64,000 nt of DNA, taken from the NCBI GenBank assembly GCA_013398275.1, contig VZSE01000755.1:1104271-1168270 (forward strand). The letters are read 5' to 3'. Shown one piece after another: positions 50,401-61,600 of the stretch (position 1 is the stretch's first letter; the number at the start of each line of letters is the position of its first letter). The stretch is from Promerops cafer (taxonomy: Eukaryota > Chordata > Aves > Passeriformes > Nectariniidae). A model generated the notes under the pieces. It searched no databases, was not told where the DNA came from, and saw only the letters and a program-made list of their open reading frames with translations. Both the position numbers and the translations under genes were made by a program.

Positions 50401-51122
50401 TCTGCCTCCCTCCATCACTGGCTGGAAGAGAAACTATTTCCTAATTACCTGCTGCGGCAGAGGCAGATCTGCTCTTCCCAGTGAGCAGAAGGGAACTGAT
50501 CCCCTCCCCCCTGCTGCCCAGTTTGTGTATGAGAGGGAGGGTTTGACCTGCCCAGGCTATTTCTTAGGCTTTGTTTGGGCCTGGTGTTTTTAAGGCAAGC
50601 TGTTTCCTTTCCTTTCTTTTCATCTGTCACCTTTCAGGCACCTAATCAATGCTTGGGAGTTTTCTTACCCTTGCTCTTGGCTTCTTCTCTGCTTGCTGCT
50701 GTCTCCATCTCCCTCTCTGCCATCACCCTGTCCCTCAGGGAAGGTTTCCTTTCTGCTGGGGATTCCTAGGAGCCCCCACACCTGCTCTTTATTGTTTCTT
50801 CATCATTTAATTTGAAATACTTCTGTAATTTGCACCTGCTCACGGTGGGAGGTTAAGACATCTTGCACATTTGCCCTGAGGTTTCTCTGCCTCCATCACT
50901 CTCCACTTGCTGCTTTCCTGGGCAGAGGGGGCTGCCTGGGTGGGCACAAGGTCTGGTCCTTTTGGTTTTTGTGTAGTCCATGGATTGTCTGATCTCCTTC
51001 CCTGCTGTTTTGGGGGGTAGGAATTACACAGGGCCTCTGTAAAAACAGAATGTTCAAGGGAGGCGTTTTGATCCCTGAAAAACTCACCTTCCTCCACTCT
51101 CTTGTTGCTCTCTGTTCTGTAG
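44473..51122. other. Intergenic interval between FAM114A2 and the Lys/Glu-rich gene
   Basis: No gene recognised. Several open frames between 47.2 and 49.7 kb have no family resemblance and no consistent exon structure. An AT-rich block at about 49,990-50,180 stands out (listed separately). One or more untranslated 5' exons of the small gene at 51.1 kb could lie here. Confidence 0.6.
49990..50180. promoter_or_regulatory. AT-rich block dense in homeodomain core motifs (candidate conserved noncoding element)
   Basis: Within GC-rich surroundings this block carries many TAAT/ATTA cores, including TTAATTA, CAATTAG and TTAATTAG. This composition is typical of vertebrate conserved enhancers, but conservation cannot be judged from one sequence. 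Confidence 0.35.
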
Positions 51123-51164
51123 GTGTGACTGTCTCGTGCCCTAGAGCTCTTTGGCTTTGGTGAA
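51123..51164 (+). other. 5' UTR segment of the Lys/Glu-rich gene
   Basis: A pyrimidine-rich tract ending TTCTGTAG precedes 51,123. The frame of the downstream ATG is closed by TGA at 51,126-51,128, so the segment is untranslated if this acceptor is used. Confidence 0.4.
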
Positions 51165-52117
51165 ATGTCGACAATCCTGAAATGTGAGTGTCTGGTGTGG
51201 GCCCAGGGGCACCTGCAGGGTTTGTGTGTGCTGGATGCTGCACGCTGGCAATGAACCTTCCTCTGTGCCCTGCTGCAGGGTTTGGACGGGAAGATAAGGA
51301 GAAAGAGGAGAAGGACAAAAAAGAGGAGGAAGAAAAGGAGAAGACTGAGGGAGAAAAAGAGAAGGAGAAGCAAAGGAGGAGGAAGAAGGAAGAAGAAAAG
51401 GTAGGGGAATGGTGGAGTTTTCTGCAGAACCATTTACATCCTGGCTGTAAAGGGAAGCCACGTCTGACCCATGGCAAACCCACACCTGCAGCAGATGGAG
51501 CTATGCTGTCCACAGCCTAGAAATCACAGTGTCCATGGTTTTTCCACTGAGAGACGGCTGTCTCTTTGCTCCCAACATTCCTAGTTAGATCTCCCTTCCT
51601 TTTCTCTCCAAATGGGATGCTGGTGTGGACAGCGATGCTGCCTGCACTGCACACACAGTGAAATCCTTGCTCTTGGCTCTGGAGGGCTCCGTGGTGCCAT
51701 GGTCACACGTGGTTCCACAGCAGCAGCAGTGGTGCCAAGCCTGGCTCTAGACACCCACAGGAGCAGGAGTCTCTCTGACTTGAAGCTCTGGCTCGAACAG
51801 CAAAGAGTGCCAGGGTTCCCAGTGATGCTTGTCCCTCTCTCTTCACCCCAGCAGGGAGATGGGGACGAGGACAGGGGCAGCAGCAGCTCTGACAGTGACT
51901 TGGAGGAGGTAACCTCACCCCCAGCTCCATGCTGGGGCTGGGCTCCCCCTTGCACCCCAGCCTTGTGGGGTTTGCACCTACAAACCCCAGTGTGGATGCT
52001 ACCAAACACCTGGGATGGGACACTCAGCACTCCCCTCACATGCTGTCCCTTTTCTTTCTGTTCCTGCCCCAGGACCAAGGCATTGCCAAGGATGATGAGA
52101 AGGAAGACAAGGATTAG
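51165..52117 (+). CDS. Unrecognised Lys/Glu-rich small protein, 4-exon model (79 aa)
   Basis: Exons 51165-51183, 51279-51400, 51855-51908 and 52073-52117 join in a single open frame. Donors are GTGAGT, GTAGGG and GTAACC; acceptors are TGCTGCAG, CCCAGCAG and TGCCCCAG. The product starts MSTILKWFGRED, runs into about 35 residues of almost only K, E, R and D, then a phospho-acceptor-like SSSSDSDLEED segment, and ends in DDEKEDKD. There is no signal peptide, membrane span or domain I can name, and it is predicted disordered and highly charged. A strong acceptor (CTCTGTTCTGTAG) at 51,121-51,122 with an in-frame TGA between it and the ATG indicates an untranslated upstream exon, so I chose this ATG. 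AATAAA at 52,219 closes the gene. Purine-rich low-complexity DNA can mimic coding sequence, so this remains a model. Alternatively it could be the 3' end of a longer gene in another splice form. Confidence 0.5.
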
Positions 52118-52218
52118 TCTTTCCGTGCTGGAGCAACAGCACACGCCCTGGGCACGCCGAGGAGGTGGAGATGGAAATGGCAGCTTGTGCTGGAGGGCAA
52201 CTGGGCCACTCTTAGCCA

Positions 52219-52224
52219 AATAAA
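52219..52224 (+). terminator. Polyadenylation signal of the Lys/Glu-rich gene
   Basis: AATAAA lies 102 nt after the TAG stop (52,115-52,117) and is followed by a GT-rich stretch (ATGTTGTGAT), a typical downstream element. Confidence 0.55.
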
Positions 52225-52229
52225 GATGT

Positions 52230-52849
52230 TGTGATCTCCAAAGAGAAATGCTATTTATTCACCCAGTCACACTGGCTACCCAGTGCTATCTGTCCCTCTG
52301 CAAAAGGAAACTCTCAAGGAAAGGCAATAATAGGTGGGGAGCTGGGACCTGGCTGAGCAGGTTTTGTACAAGACCGTGACAGAGTCTGGAGAGAAATGCA
52401 GGGGGGCTCTGTCTGCCTGGCTCTACACAGCCCCTCCGGATTTGGCACCACCAGCATCCTCCCTGTGCCCTCCACGCCGTTTGTTGTTGGATGGAGCAGC
52501 ATGAGCGGGGACAGACGCCTGGTGCTGTGCTGAGCTGTTAAAACTGATTTCAAATTTATCAAAAACAGACGCAAAGCAGTTATAGGGGGCAAAACCCCGA
52601 CAAACCTCTCTCTTTTCGCAGCACTGACCCCAGCGCAGGGGCCGCGCCTGTTCATCCCCAGCCCCGCCGCAGCTGCCGGGGGCTGGCATCGGGCGCGGCG
52701 CCAGGAAAAAAAAAAAAAAAACCAACAACGTGGGAAAAATTGGGAAAAATGAGCTGGCACCGCCATCTACCGGGAATGAGATGTCGGGCAGCGGGGCCAC
52801 GGGTTTCATAACCGCCCGGCTGTTTTGTAAGGCTCCCGCAGCCCTCCGG
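52230..52849. other. Short interval right of the Lys/Glu-rich gene
   Basis: GC-rich, contains the A16 run. The long minus-strand open frame here is a continuation of the minisatellite frame. No gene supported. Confidence 0.6.
52706..52721. repeat. 16-A homopolymer
   Basis: An uninterrupted A run in otherwise GC-rich DNA. No retroposon body is recognised beside it. Confidence 0.9.
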
Positions 52850-53135
52850 GGGCAGGGAGAGCGTCGGGAGCGGGAAGCGCTCCAGGAACAAGGAGCGCTC
52901 CGGGGACAGGGAGAGCACTGGGGACAGGGAGAGAGCATCGGGGACAGGGAGAGCACCGAGGACAGGGAGGGAGCATCGGGGACAGGGAGAGCACCGGGGA
53001 CAGGGAGGGAGTATCGGGGACAGGGAGAGCACCGGGGACAGGAAGAGCACCGGGGACAGGAAGCGCTCCAGGAGCAAGGAGCGCTCCGGGGGCAGGGAGA
53101 GCACCGGGAGCAGGGAGCGCTGCGGGAACCGTGAG
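52850..53135. repeat. GC-rich minisatellite, unit about 19-21 bp
   Basis: Tandem variants of GGGGACAGGGAGAGCACCG, alternating with a GGGAGGGAGCATC variant. The blocks starting GAAGCGCTCCAGG at 52,874 and at 53,060 are near-identical over about 45 bp, so the array is framed by a 186-bp duplication. The translated Pro/Cys/Arg repeats on the minus strand are a by-product of this array. Confidence 0.9.
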
Positions 53136-56100
53136 CGTTGCGGGGACCCGGGTCCAGCCGGCAGCAAAAGGGACTTGGAGGGGGACACAGGACCGGCACC
53201 CCGATCCACTGCTGCTGCCGGCAGTATTAGGCCAAGCCCAGAAGTCTCACCATCAATAAAAACTTCAATGCAAACTTGAGCATAAGCTCTCCCTGCTGTG
53301 TTGCTGCCTTGTTTTGTTTTCCTTAAGGAGTCTATTTTTATGAGTATTTCCTTGACTAATGCAGATTTCAGGCAAACCCAAGATTAAAAGTCAACACCGT
53401 GGAGGATTTTACTTGAAACCACAGAATGTGGCTTTGGATGTTCTTTCTGTGGAACAAATGCAGCTGGCTCTTGTATAAGCACAACAAACAGCAGGAAAGA
53501 TGCTGAGGAATGTTGTCTTAATTATCCAGCACAAAGATTAAAGGGAAAACACGAAGATGGGAAAAACAAACAACCCCAAAAGCTAAACTGGGTTTCAGTG
53601 AGCTGATTTGGCTTCAGCAGGAAAGGATTGATTTTAACTGCCTTGTTGCTTCATGAACTCTTGGGTAAAAGAATCCTGCGTGGGGTTATTTTACATATTT
53701 TACTTTTCCCTCTGTGCAAGTACACAGGACTCTTGCACAAGTAGATGGAGTTGCAGAATTTTACAGTCCCCTCAGGCCATGCTACTAAAGGATGGGAATA
53801 TCTTGGAATAAATTCAGTGTTTGGACATGAAAAGGAGAGGCTTTGCCTTTGCTTTCCAAGATAAAGGTTGGAAACCTTTCAAGCATGGTGTGCCAGACTC
53901 TGAGGTCAAGCCTGCCTGTAGATGCTCAGCTGGAGCTGAGGTGTTGCATCTCACTGGAATGGGATTCTCCTTTCCAGCTGACAGGTACTTAATCTAAAAG
54001 CCCTGAAACTGTCCCCTGTGCCTTATGCCCCAGCTCCTAAAATGCCTGCAAATGTCTGTCTGCAGCTGACCCCACAGCCATGTCCTCACGCTGCCCCAAA
54101 TCTCAGGACCTTCACATGCTCAGGGCCAGCGTTGGGCACTCCCTGCAGTGCTGGGTGATGTGAGCACTGAGCCAGGAGAAGTCTTCCTGTTTGCTGCTCG
54201 TGTTTTACAGTCAGGCCACTGCACCAAGCTCTCTGCAAATACAGCACGTGCAGCCAGATCCCTGTGGCACGAGGGCAAAGCACCAAATGCACCCAGGGAC
54301 TGGCTGTGTGAACATGCAGCCATCTGCTCTGGCAGCCAAGCTTCTCCATCCTGCCTTCAGCACCTCGCCCTGCGCGTAGCTCTCTCCCCTCTGTGCCCTT
54401 GTCCTGCCTTCATAGAGCTGGCCAAGTTTGGTCCAAAAGTTGTGGAGGTGAAAACCATTTCATGTTCCCTGGTGTCCCTAACTCCTCACTGCATCCCAGC
54501 CCTGGCTTGAAGCCAGGCAATGTGAATGGGCATACAGCACAAACATTCGTGCCAGCCATGGGGATTAGGGCTCTAAAAACACTTAGTGGAGGAGGCAAAA
54601 GGCAGGTGGAGCATCTGGCTTTTGGGGATGCTGAGGACCTTCAGTCAAAGCAGTTCAGTGGCTCTCCTGAGGGACATGTCCCCCAGCAGGACCTCAGTGT
54701 GCTGAGATGGGTGTTTGCCCACAGATGTGCCAGCCAGCAGCTGCCCAAGCACTGCTGGGCCTGAAGTCTGACTTCACCAGGGTGTTTTAACCCCCTCCTT
54801 TGCTTGAAGCATCTGCGAGGTTCAACCAGGGGTTCCTTGGAGCTGCTGTGTCTTCAGCTGGCTGGGAGAGGAGCATGGAGCACAGAGCTGGGCCAAATGC
54901 CCATCACACCAGGCTCTGGAGGGGTGGAGGAGGAAAAGAAGACCAGCAAGAGGAACTGGCAGCCGTGGAGTTACTTAAGCAAGTCTTGTTTACACAAATT
55001 TATATAATAACTTTGGCTGCTTCTCGGGGAGCAGGAGGGGTTGTGCTGCCCCTGCTCACAGCATCTGGGGGTGCCTGCAGGGATCCTGCACAGCACGTGG
55101 CTGTCTGGGGCCTCACAGCAGCACAGATGCAGAGAGAGTTTAGATGTGGAAAAAGAATTGTTTCCTATACCATTTCATGCAGAGATGCCCCCAAATAAAG
55201 GCATTTTTCTGTAAATGACAACAATTTCAGAAGAGAAAGGTTGGACTTTTATTTTGCGATGAGACTTTTCATCTTGCATCTAGGGGCTTTATTATATAAA
55301 GTGTCCTATTAGAGAAACAAGGCTCTCTAAGGTAGAGCTCAAAAAGAAATCTTTCCTCTGTTCCCAAGTGACCTTTTTCATGGAAAATTTCAAGCTGCTT
55401 TTTCATTCTACTAAAAAATGGAAACAGTTAAAAATCCTGACTTTCCCAGAAAAGCTGATTCCTGCAGCCCTGCTTATGATCTGCTAATCTCTGCAGAGTG
55501 CTGGGCAGAGGTTTCCTATGAAACCACTCTTCTATTTTTGAGCTGAATAAGAAGAAAAGCAAAACCCAAATGGAACTGGAGTCATACAAGTGAAGGGTGT
55601 TTTGGAAGGTGAAATCCATGCTCCTGCTTCCTGCACAGCACTCAGACTTGCTCCTCTCTGTGCTGCAGCACAGAGATTGTTCTACAACTTATCCCTTCAT
55701 TCTGAATATCTGTAAATTAAGACTCTTTGCTATGTTAATTAGCAGCTAAAAGTTATAGCAGAGCTTTATTCTTGGGATTGATTTTCATAAAAATGATGCT
55801 AAGGATACACATCTTTCCCAGCACCTTTCTCTCCCCTGCAAACCTCTCTAGGATTCTGCATTTGCTCTTTCAGAAGAGCAGAGCAGGCTCCTTACTCCCC
55901 AAACCTCACTGCAATACCTTCCTAAAACCCACAGTGGAATGGTGCCAGGCTTCTTGCGAAGGAAAACCTTCAATTTGTTCTGGCAGATCCACCAGGACAG
56001 GTTTCTGGGTGGCAAATGTTCTGAGTGCTAACAACTTGACCTCTTTAAAAGCTGTGACGTCTGTGCGTTATGAAAGGAGGAGCTGGCGGCGGCGTGGTGA

Positions 56101-59100
56101 CGGGCTTACCCAAACATGATTCACCTGCTGTTCAAAGTGCAGCAGAGGTGGAGGCGAGCCAGCCTGTGGAACAAAAAGGCACAGACAGAAATATTTGTCT
56201 GCTCCTTGAGCAAAAAGCTCTGCCCAGGCCACCACTGCTGCGAACAGGCCAGGAGCCCACAGGCAGCTATTTATAACTGTGGGGGAGACACAGGCCTGCT
56301 CATCCTGCCTGAAATCCAGCCCAGGGCATGTTTAGGGCTTCATTCTGTCTGGCTGAGGGGAGGGGAAACTGCAGGGAGACCCTGACAGCCCTCTGCATTT
56401 CTCCCCGAGACTTCAAGGTGCTTCCTTCTCCACACGGCCAGACACAGCTTTTGGATGGAATTGAGCCACTGGCTTTGCAAGAGCTCTTCTGTGCTCACCA
56501 AGAAGGACACATAGGGGTGGTGGAGATGCTGGAGCTGAAGGACCAGGGCAGAGGATGAGGAAGTCAGACCTTGGATCTGGCCTGACAGCCCAGAGGCATC
56601 CCTGCAGAGCAGGCTGTGCCAACTGCAGAGCCCGCCCGCTGCCACCTGCAGCCTCCTCTGGCAGAGCGAAACGGCAGCACTGGGTGCCCGCCAGCCCTGC
56701 TGGCATCTCTGCCAGGTGGGGGGGAGCTACACAGGAAAAATGGAGAAAGGAAGAAATGAGGGAGGCGGCACGTACTCGCTTCTTGCTGAGGCAAGGAGCC
56801 AAGGCCACGGGAGCTGGTGAGTGAGTGGGGCAGGGCAGCTGGCGAGTCCCCAGCTGCAGTGATGGGCCACCACGGCGTCACCCCCGGCCACAGGTCAGGC
56901 ACATGGACACACAGCAGCTTGTGAAGTTGGCAACTTCTGTCTGACCCTGCAGTAAAGGCTGATTACAAATCCACTCTCCCCATCCGAAGATTTAGAGGGT
57001 GATGTGACCTCCAGGTCTGGCCCACTGGGATGCAGCTCCCTCTGGACACCAATCTTCTTGGAAGTGGTGGACCTTGCTGCAATGTAAAGGTGTCCTCAGG
57101 GATTGGGCTTGTTGTGACTTTTCCTCCTTTAATCACTCTGTTATGTTATCCATGGATTTAGGTGGTGCTGAACAAGCCCTCCTGACTTTGGGCTCCTCCT
57201 TGGGAACTCCTACAGATGGAGGATCTTCAGCTTCAATAGAAATACCAATGAAACAATTGCAAGGCATCAAGGCAAGCCTACAGCACTCTGCACCACAACC
57301 CATGGTCTTGTCACCCCTCCCAGGGCTTCCCCCCAGGATAATGGGGACAGTTCTGATCTGGTTTTGTATTCTCTCCTCAAAGGTGTGTGGTGTGCCCATG
57401 CTGTGGAAAAAGACATCTCCATCTATTTTATGTGGGACTTGCTTCCAAGACTGAGTGATAATGTTCTGCCAACCTCTTTGCTAAGATGTTTGGCTCCAGA
57501 GACTGAAATGAGCCAGATACGAATCTGGGCTCTCCTGCTGTGACTCTCCAGTTTCCAGGAGTTCAGGCATAAGCCTAGTTACATGAACAATGAGATAATG
57601 TTACTTTGCAGCTCTCTGTCCCACCAATCCATGTGAAAGTCAACTCATTTCTCTAGGAATGATGCTGCCTCAGGCAAAGCCTGCATGAGTCAGAAGGAAA
57701 AAATATTAAAGTTTTCTTAATTGCCAGACCCTGTTTACATCTGATCCTCTGTACTGAGAGTCGGGATCTCTCCAGGCACTCAAGCAGCAGAGTTTCAGGA
57801 CTTGGGAACAATACCATGTAATTTATATGATTGCTCCCTGCCCAGTGCCTGGTCAGCACAGCACAGAACTCGAATCCCAAACCTCACGGAGCACTGTGGC
57901 AATCTGCCTGCCTCTGCCAAGAGAAAACCAGGCCTGCAGCAGCTCCCCTAACTGCACACAGAGACCTGAGAGCAAAGGTGAAGGTTATAAAAGATGAGCT
58001 CAGGACAAAGAGTCTCCCACACCACCTGCTTCCAGGTGGCAAATAGGGAAACCTGGTGGTTGAATAACATCCTGGATCTAGAAATACTATGATGGAAAGA
58101 AAGAAAGAAAAAATTCCAGGAAGCTGATGTGTTTGTTGACAGGTTTTAGCAGGGGCAGGGGGCAGGGGGCATGATGCAAATAACTCCCTGCACGTTATAT
58201 GCACGTACTGAGGTGTAAAAATAATTCCTTAGGCCAACTCTCAAGGCTGGTAGAGCCAGAATCCAGGTGCAGCACTGCTGGGGCACAAGTGTGTCTGCAC
58301 AGGTGCTGAGGCTCTTTGCCTGGTCACCCAGCAGGCTGCCTGGCACTTGGGCACGCCACTGTGAGCCCAGTGTGGCCCTTGCTGATAGCAGCACTCCCTC
58401 TCCTCGGCTGGGACTGACGCTTTCCTCCTCCTGCGGGTTTAGAAATGGGAGAACTTGTTTCACCTCTGTGCAACAGGACTTTCAGGTCTGATGGTGCTGG
58501 AGGAAGCTGGTGGGTAGAGCAGGGATAGCAGTGTGGAAAAGGGGTCATGACAGTCAGGGGGCATGTTCCTGTTTACGAGTGCTTGTGGTGCCTTTGAAGA
58601 CACCCTCGGGAGCACGCAGGCCTCCTCTCTGAACAAAAAACAGCAACACTGGGAAGGTGCTGTCACCTCAGAGCCACTCCTTAAACCCTAATGTGTCAAA
58701 AACAAGTGTCGATGCTTGCAACAAATATTTATGCACTAAAAATGAGCAAACACAGCTGGTGTGCAATCCCTGATCCCCATGCTGGGCTGTCAGCGGTCTG
58801 GACCACATTAATGAGGCTGTGCTAGAGCCGAAGCACAACCAGACATGTGGCTGGGAGCCAGAGGAGGAGCTGCAGCAGCACCTGGAACTCCTCACCCTGC
58901 ACTGACCCTGGGATATTTCCCACCTCTAAACTGAAAAAAAATAAAAATCCTGTTGTGCTTTGCAAACAGTTCCTACACACACTGTGCTCTGTCCTGTGTT
59001 ATGCAACACGTGAAGTTCTCATCTGGCCAGCAGAATGGTTAGCATTAAGCATTTAAGCTTTTTTTTTTTTTTTTTTTCTTTTTCAGTTATGTACTGAGTC

Positions 59101-60580
59101 AGCACAAACAGGGCAGTGACAAGAGAAAGCATTCGGAGCTCTGAACCAGCTCAGCTCTGGACAGATTGAAGAAAACAAAATGTTCTTGCACACTGGTGCT
59201 AATGAAGCCTGGTTTGCCATGGCCTCGTGTGTCGTGGTTGATTGATTTTAAACTGTATTATGCAAAGCAGCAGCACGTCTGCTCTGCTTGTGAGGCGCTG
59301 GAGAGCCCACACAGGTTGAGGAGTGAATCAGGAGGTGAGGGAAAGAATGAGGCAGGTCCCAGGCGAACAGCCCGGTGTCTCCCAGAGGAACTGGCTGGGG
59401 TGATGAAAGATGCTGTGCGCCTCACCTGACAGCAGCTGCCCCTGGCAAAGGGCTGCTGCTCCCAGGCTGAGCCACACAAACAGGTTATTGTGCACTTTGC
59501 TGCAGTGTTGGCTGTGGTAGCTAAAATCACCATAATTTAATGGCTCATGAGCCTGGAACATGCTCATCTTGAGGAGTAAACTGGAGGCAAAACTGGTGAG
59601 ACCTCCCCTGGTGGCAATCTTTTTTTTTTAGTCAATAGCCAGGTTTTGGTGGAAAAACAAGCCATGGTGAGAACAAAACATTGAAAGGAGAGTGTTTGAT
59701 GTGAATCAGCTTTGTCCACCTGAAAAATACCCACAGGAGAATTGCTGGGGGAAGGGATGCGCAAGGTCCTCTGAGGTGGGGTGGGGAGGGAGGGGGAGAG
59801 CTAAAGACTGACCCTGCCGATGGGGACATGGAAAATGTCCCCTGCTGGGCAGAGTCCCAGACAGACTCCAATGCTCCCAGGATGACCAGTGCCCCCAATG
59901 CCATGCTCAGCTTTTCAAGGCAGTGTTACCAAATGTCACCTGAGATTTCTCCAGTCTGGAGGGATCACTTAAAAAGATAACGGAGAAAGCAATAAAGCCT
60001 ATCAAGCCCACATAAAATGCTTAGTTGTTGAGCTTTTAAAACCACTTACGAGCCGTTTAATGCAATTGCAATAGATTTGGAAACAAAACCTGCTCCACAG
60101 CCCAAACCTCCGCCAGCCACTCCCTCAGTGCAGCACGGGTTTCACCAGCACTGACGTCCCGCTGGTGATCTCCCTCCCTGAGCAGCCCTGCCAGTGTGTG
60201 CGTGGGTTTGGATTGTTTTTGGGGACACACAAATGAGCCCTTGGGGGATGTGCATCATCCTTATATAAATTCCGATCTACTAAGCTCCAGAGCTGCCAGA
60301 TTTCAGTTGTTTTTCTCAGCACCTGCTGTGCAAGAGCTGCTGACTTTTTGCTGAATGGCTGTGTGGTGAGGGGATGCATCTCCCTTGTGACACCGAGCCC
60401 ATCCTGGGGGTCTGTGAGTGGGAAGGGGATTGTCCACATACAAGGTCTGAAGTCACTCAGTTCTGGGTAACCAGAGCATCTGAAGGAGACGCAGTTTCCC
60501 GTGTATATCGGAGGAATGCCCCTTTGCCCCCAAACATGATGGCTTTTCATGAAGGGTAATGCAAAGAGGCATCTGGTGCA
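53136..60580. other. Intergenic interval
   Basis: No gene recognised on either strand. It contains a 19-T run at 59,059-59,077, a short AAAG run near 58,095 and an AT-rich motif-bearing block at about 59,950-60,090. The glutamate receptor gene GRIA1, which follows FAM114A2 in mammals, is not seen here. Confidence 0.6.
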
Positions 60581-60584
60581 ACCC

Positions 60585-60930
60585 AGCCCCACCAGCCTGC
60601 CCTGCTCCGGAGCACCGCAACAGCCAGCACCCCACTCCCACTCTGGAGAGCCGCAGGCAGCTGAGGGACCCCAGGTACCCTGTGCCAGCCATTCTGGAGC
60701 ATCCCACCCTCCAGTCCCCATCACAGAGCACCCTGCGTCCCCCAGGACTTGTGCCCCAGCCCTGCTCCATAGCACCCCGGATACCCCAGGCAGCCTGCAC
60801 CGTGGGTGGCTCCAAATTGCCCTGGCCCCATTCTGGGGCACCCCGAAACACCCCCAGCACTCTGCACCTTGGTCCTGCTTCAGGGTGCCCCAGACGCCCT
60901 GGGACCCCGCGCCCATCTGGTGCAGAGCTC
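60585..60930. repeat. Degenerate GC-rich tandem repeat, period about 60 bp
   Basis: Recurrent CCCCATTCTGGGGCACCCC, GGAGCATCCCACC, AGAGCACCCTGCG, TAGCACCCCGG and CAGCCTGCACC elements recur in a similar order. The copies are diverged, so the boundaries are approximate. It keeps long open frames on both strands, which I regard as artefacts of the repeat. Confidence 0.5.
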
Positions 60931-61600
60931 TCCTCCGCCCGGCGCACGGCTTCAGACCCGGTGCCCGTCTCGTACCCCGCACCCCGGCTGCTCCGGAGCC
61001 CCGCAACATCCCCGCCTCCCGGCTCCGGGGAATCGGTAGCGGAGCCCCCAGCACCCCTGCATCCCGGCTGGGGGGTCGGTGCCCACCCGCACAGCAACTC
61101 CCCGCCGGGCCCGGGTCCCCCGCCCGCCGCGGCGCCCCCGGTATCGCGGGCTCCGTTACGAAACGCGGCCGGGGCGNTTAGGGACAGCTCCCCCGACTGC
61201 CGCCATGAGCGGCCCCTCCAGCCCGAGCTCCCCTCCGCCCGGGGAGAGCCCCTCCGGGCAGCCCCTCGGGCCGGACCTGCTGCGCTGCCCCTGCTGCCGC
61301 CTGCTCCTCTGGGAGCCGGTGACCGCGTCCTGCGGTCACTCCTTCTGTAAGCCGTGCCTCGGCGGGGCCGGGCCGTCCCGCTGCCCGCTGTGCCAGGAGC
61401 GGCTGGAGCTGCTGGGCATCGGGGCGGCGAGGTGCAGCGTGGTGCTGTGCGGGATCCTGGAGCGATGCGTGCCGCGGGAGCGGCGGCTGGCCGGGCTGGC
61501 CGAGCGCGTCCGGGACCGCCTCGCCCGCGGGGACGCGCGGGAGGCGCTGAGGATGGCGCAGAGAGGGGTCGAGCTGGGTAAGGACCACCGGGCTCGGGGG
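60900..61600 (+). promoter_or_regulatory. CpG island around the LONRF-like first exon
   Basis: CpG-dense sequence surrounds the ATG at 61,205. A single n at 61,177, 28 nt upstream of the ATG, probably marks a contig join, so promoter or leader sequence may be missing. Confidence 0.6.
61205..61577 (+). CDS. LONRF-family RING finger protein, first coding exon (partial gene)
   Basis: The ATG sits in a strong context (GCCGCC before ATGA). The exon encodes 124 codons plus 1 nt and ends at a GTAAGG donor. After a Ser/Pro-rich leader there is a C3HC4 RING: Cys28, Cys31, Cys43, His45, Cys48, Cys51, Cys60, Cys63. It is followed by CSVVLCGILERCVPRERRL and a helix ending GVEL. That order (RING, then VVL-x-G-LLERC-P-E-RL, then a short helix) matches the LONRF1/2/3 family, whose members are E3 ligase-like proteins with TPR repeats, a second RING and a Lon N-terminal domain. 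Those later parts are not found, so most of the gene should lie right of the window. Weak phase-compatible candidate exons are 62118-62171 and 62416-62465, but their translation does not resemble the family TPR region. A retained fragment or pseudogene is possible. Confidence 0.7.

Noticed and set aside
52423..53199. 258-codon minus-strand frame with Pro/Cys/Arg repeats
   Set aside because: It is the translated minisatellite array; repeat units create the open frame.
57074..57454. Possible retroviral pol-like remnant
   Set aside because: The translation has no retroviral motif that I could name; resemblance was superficial.
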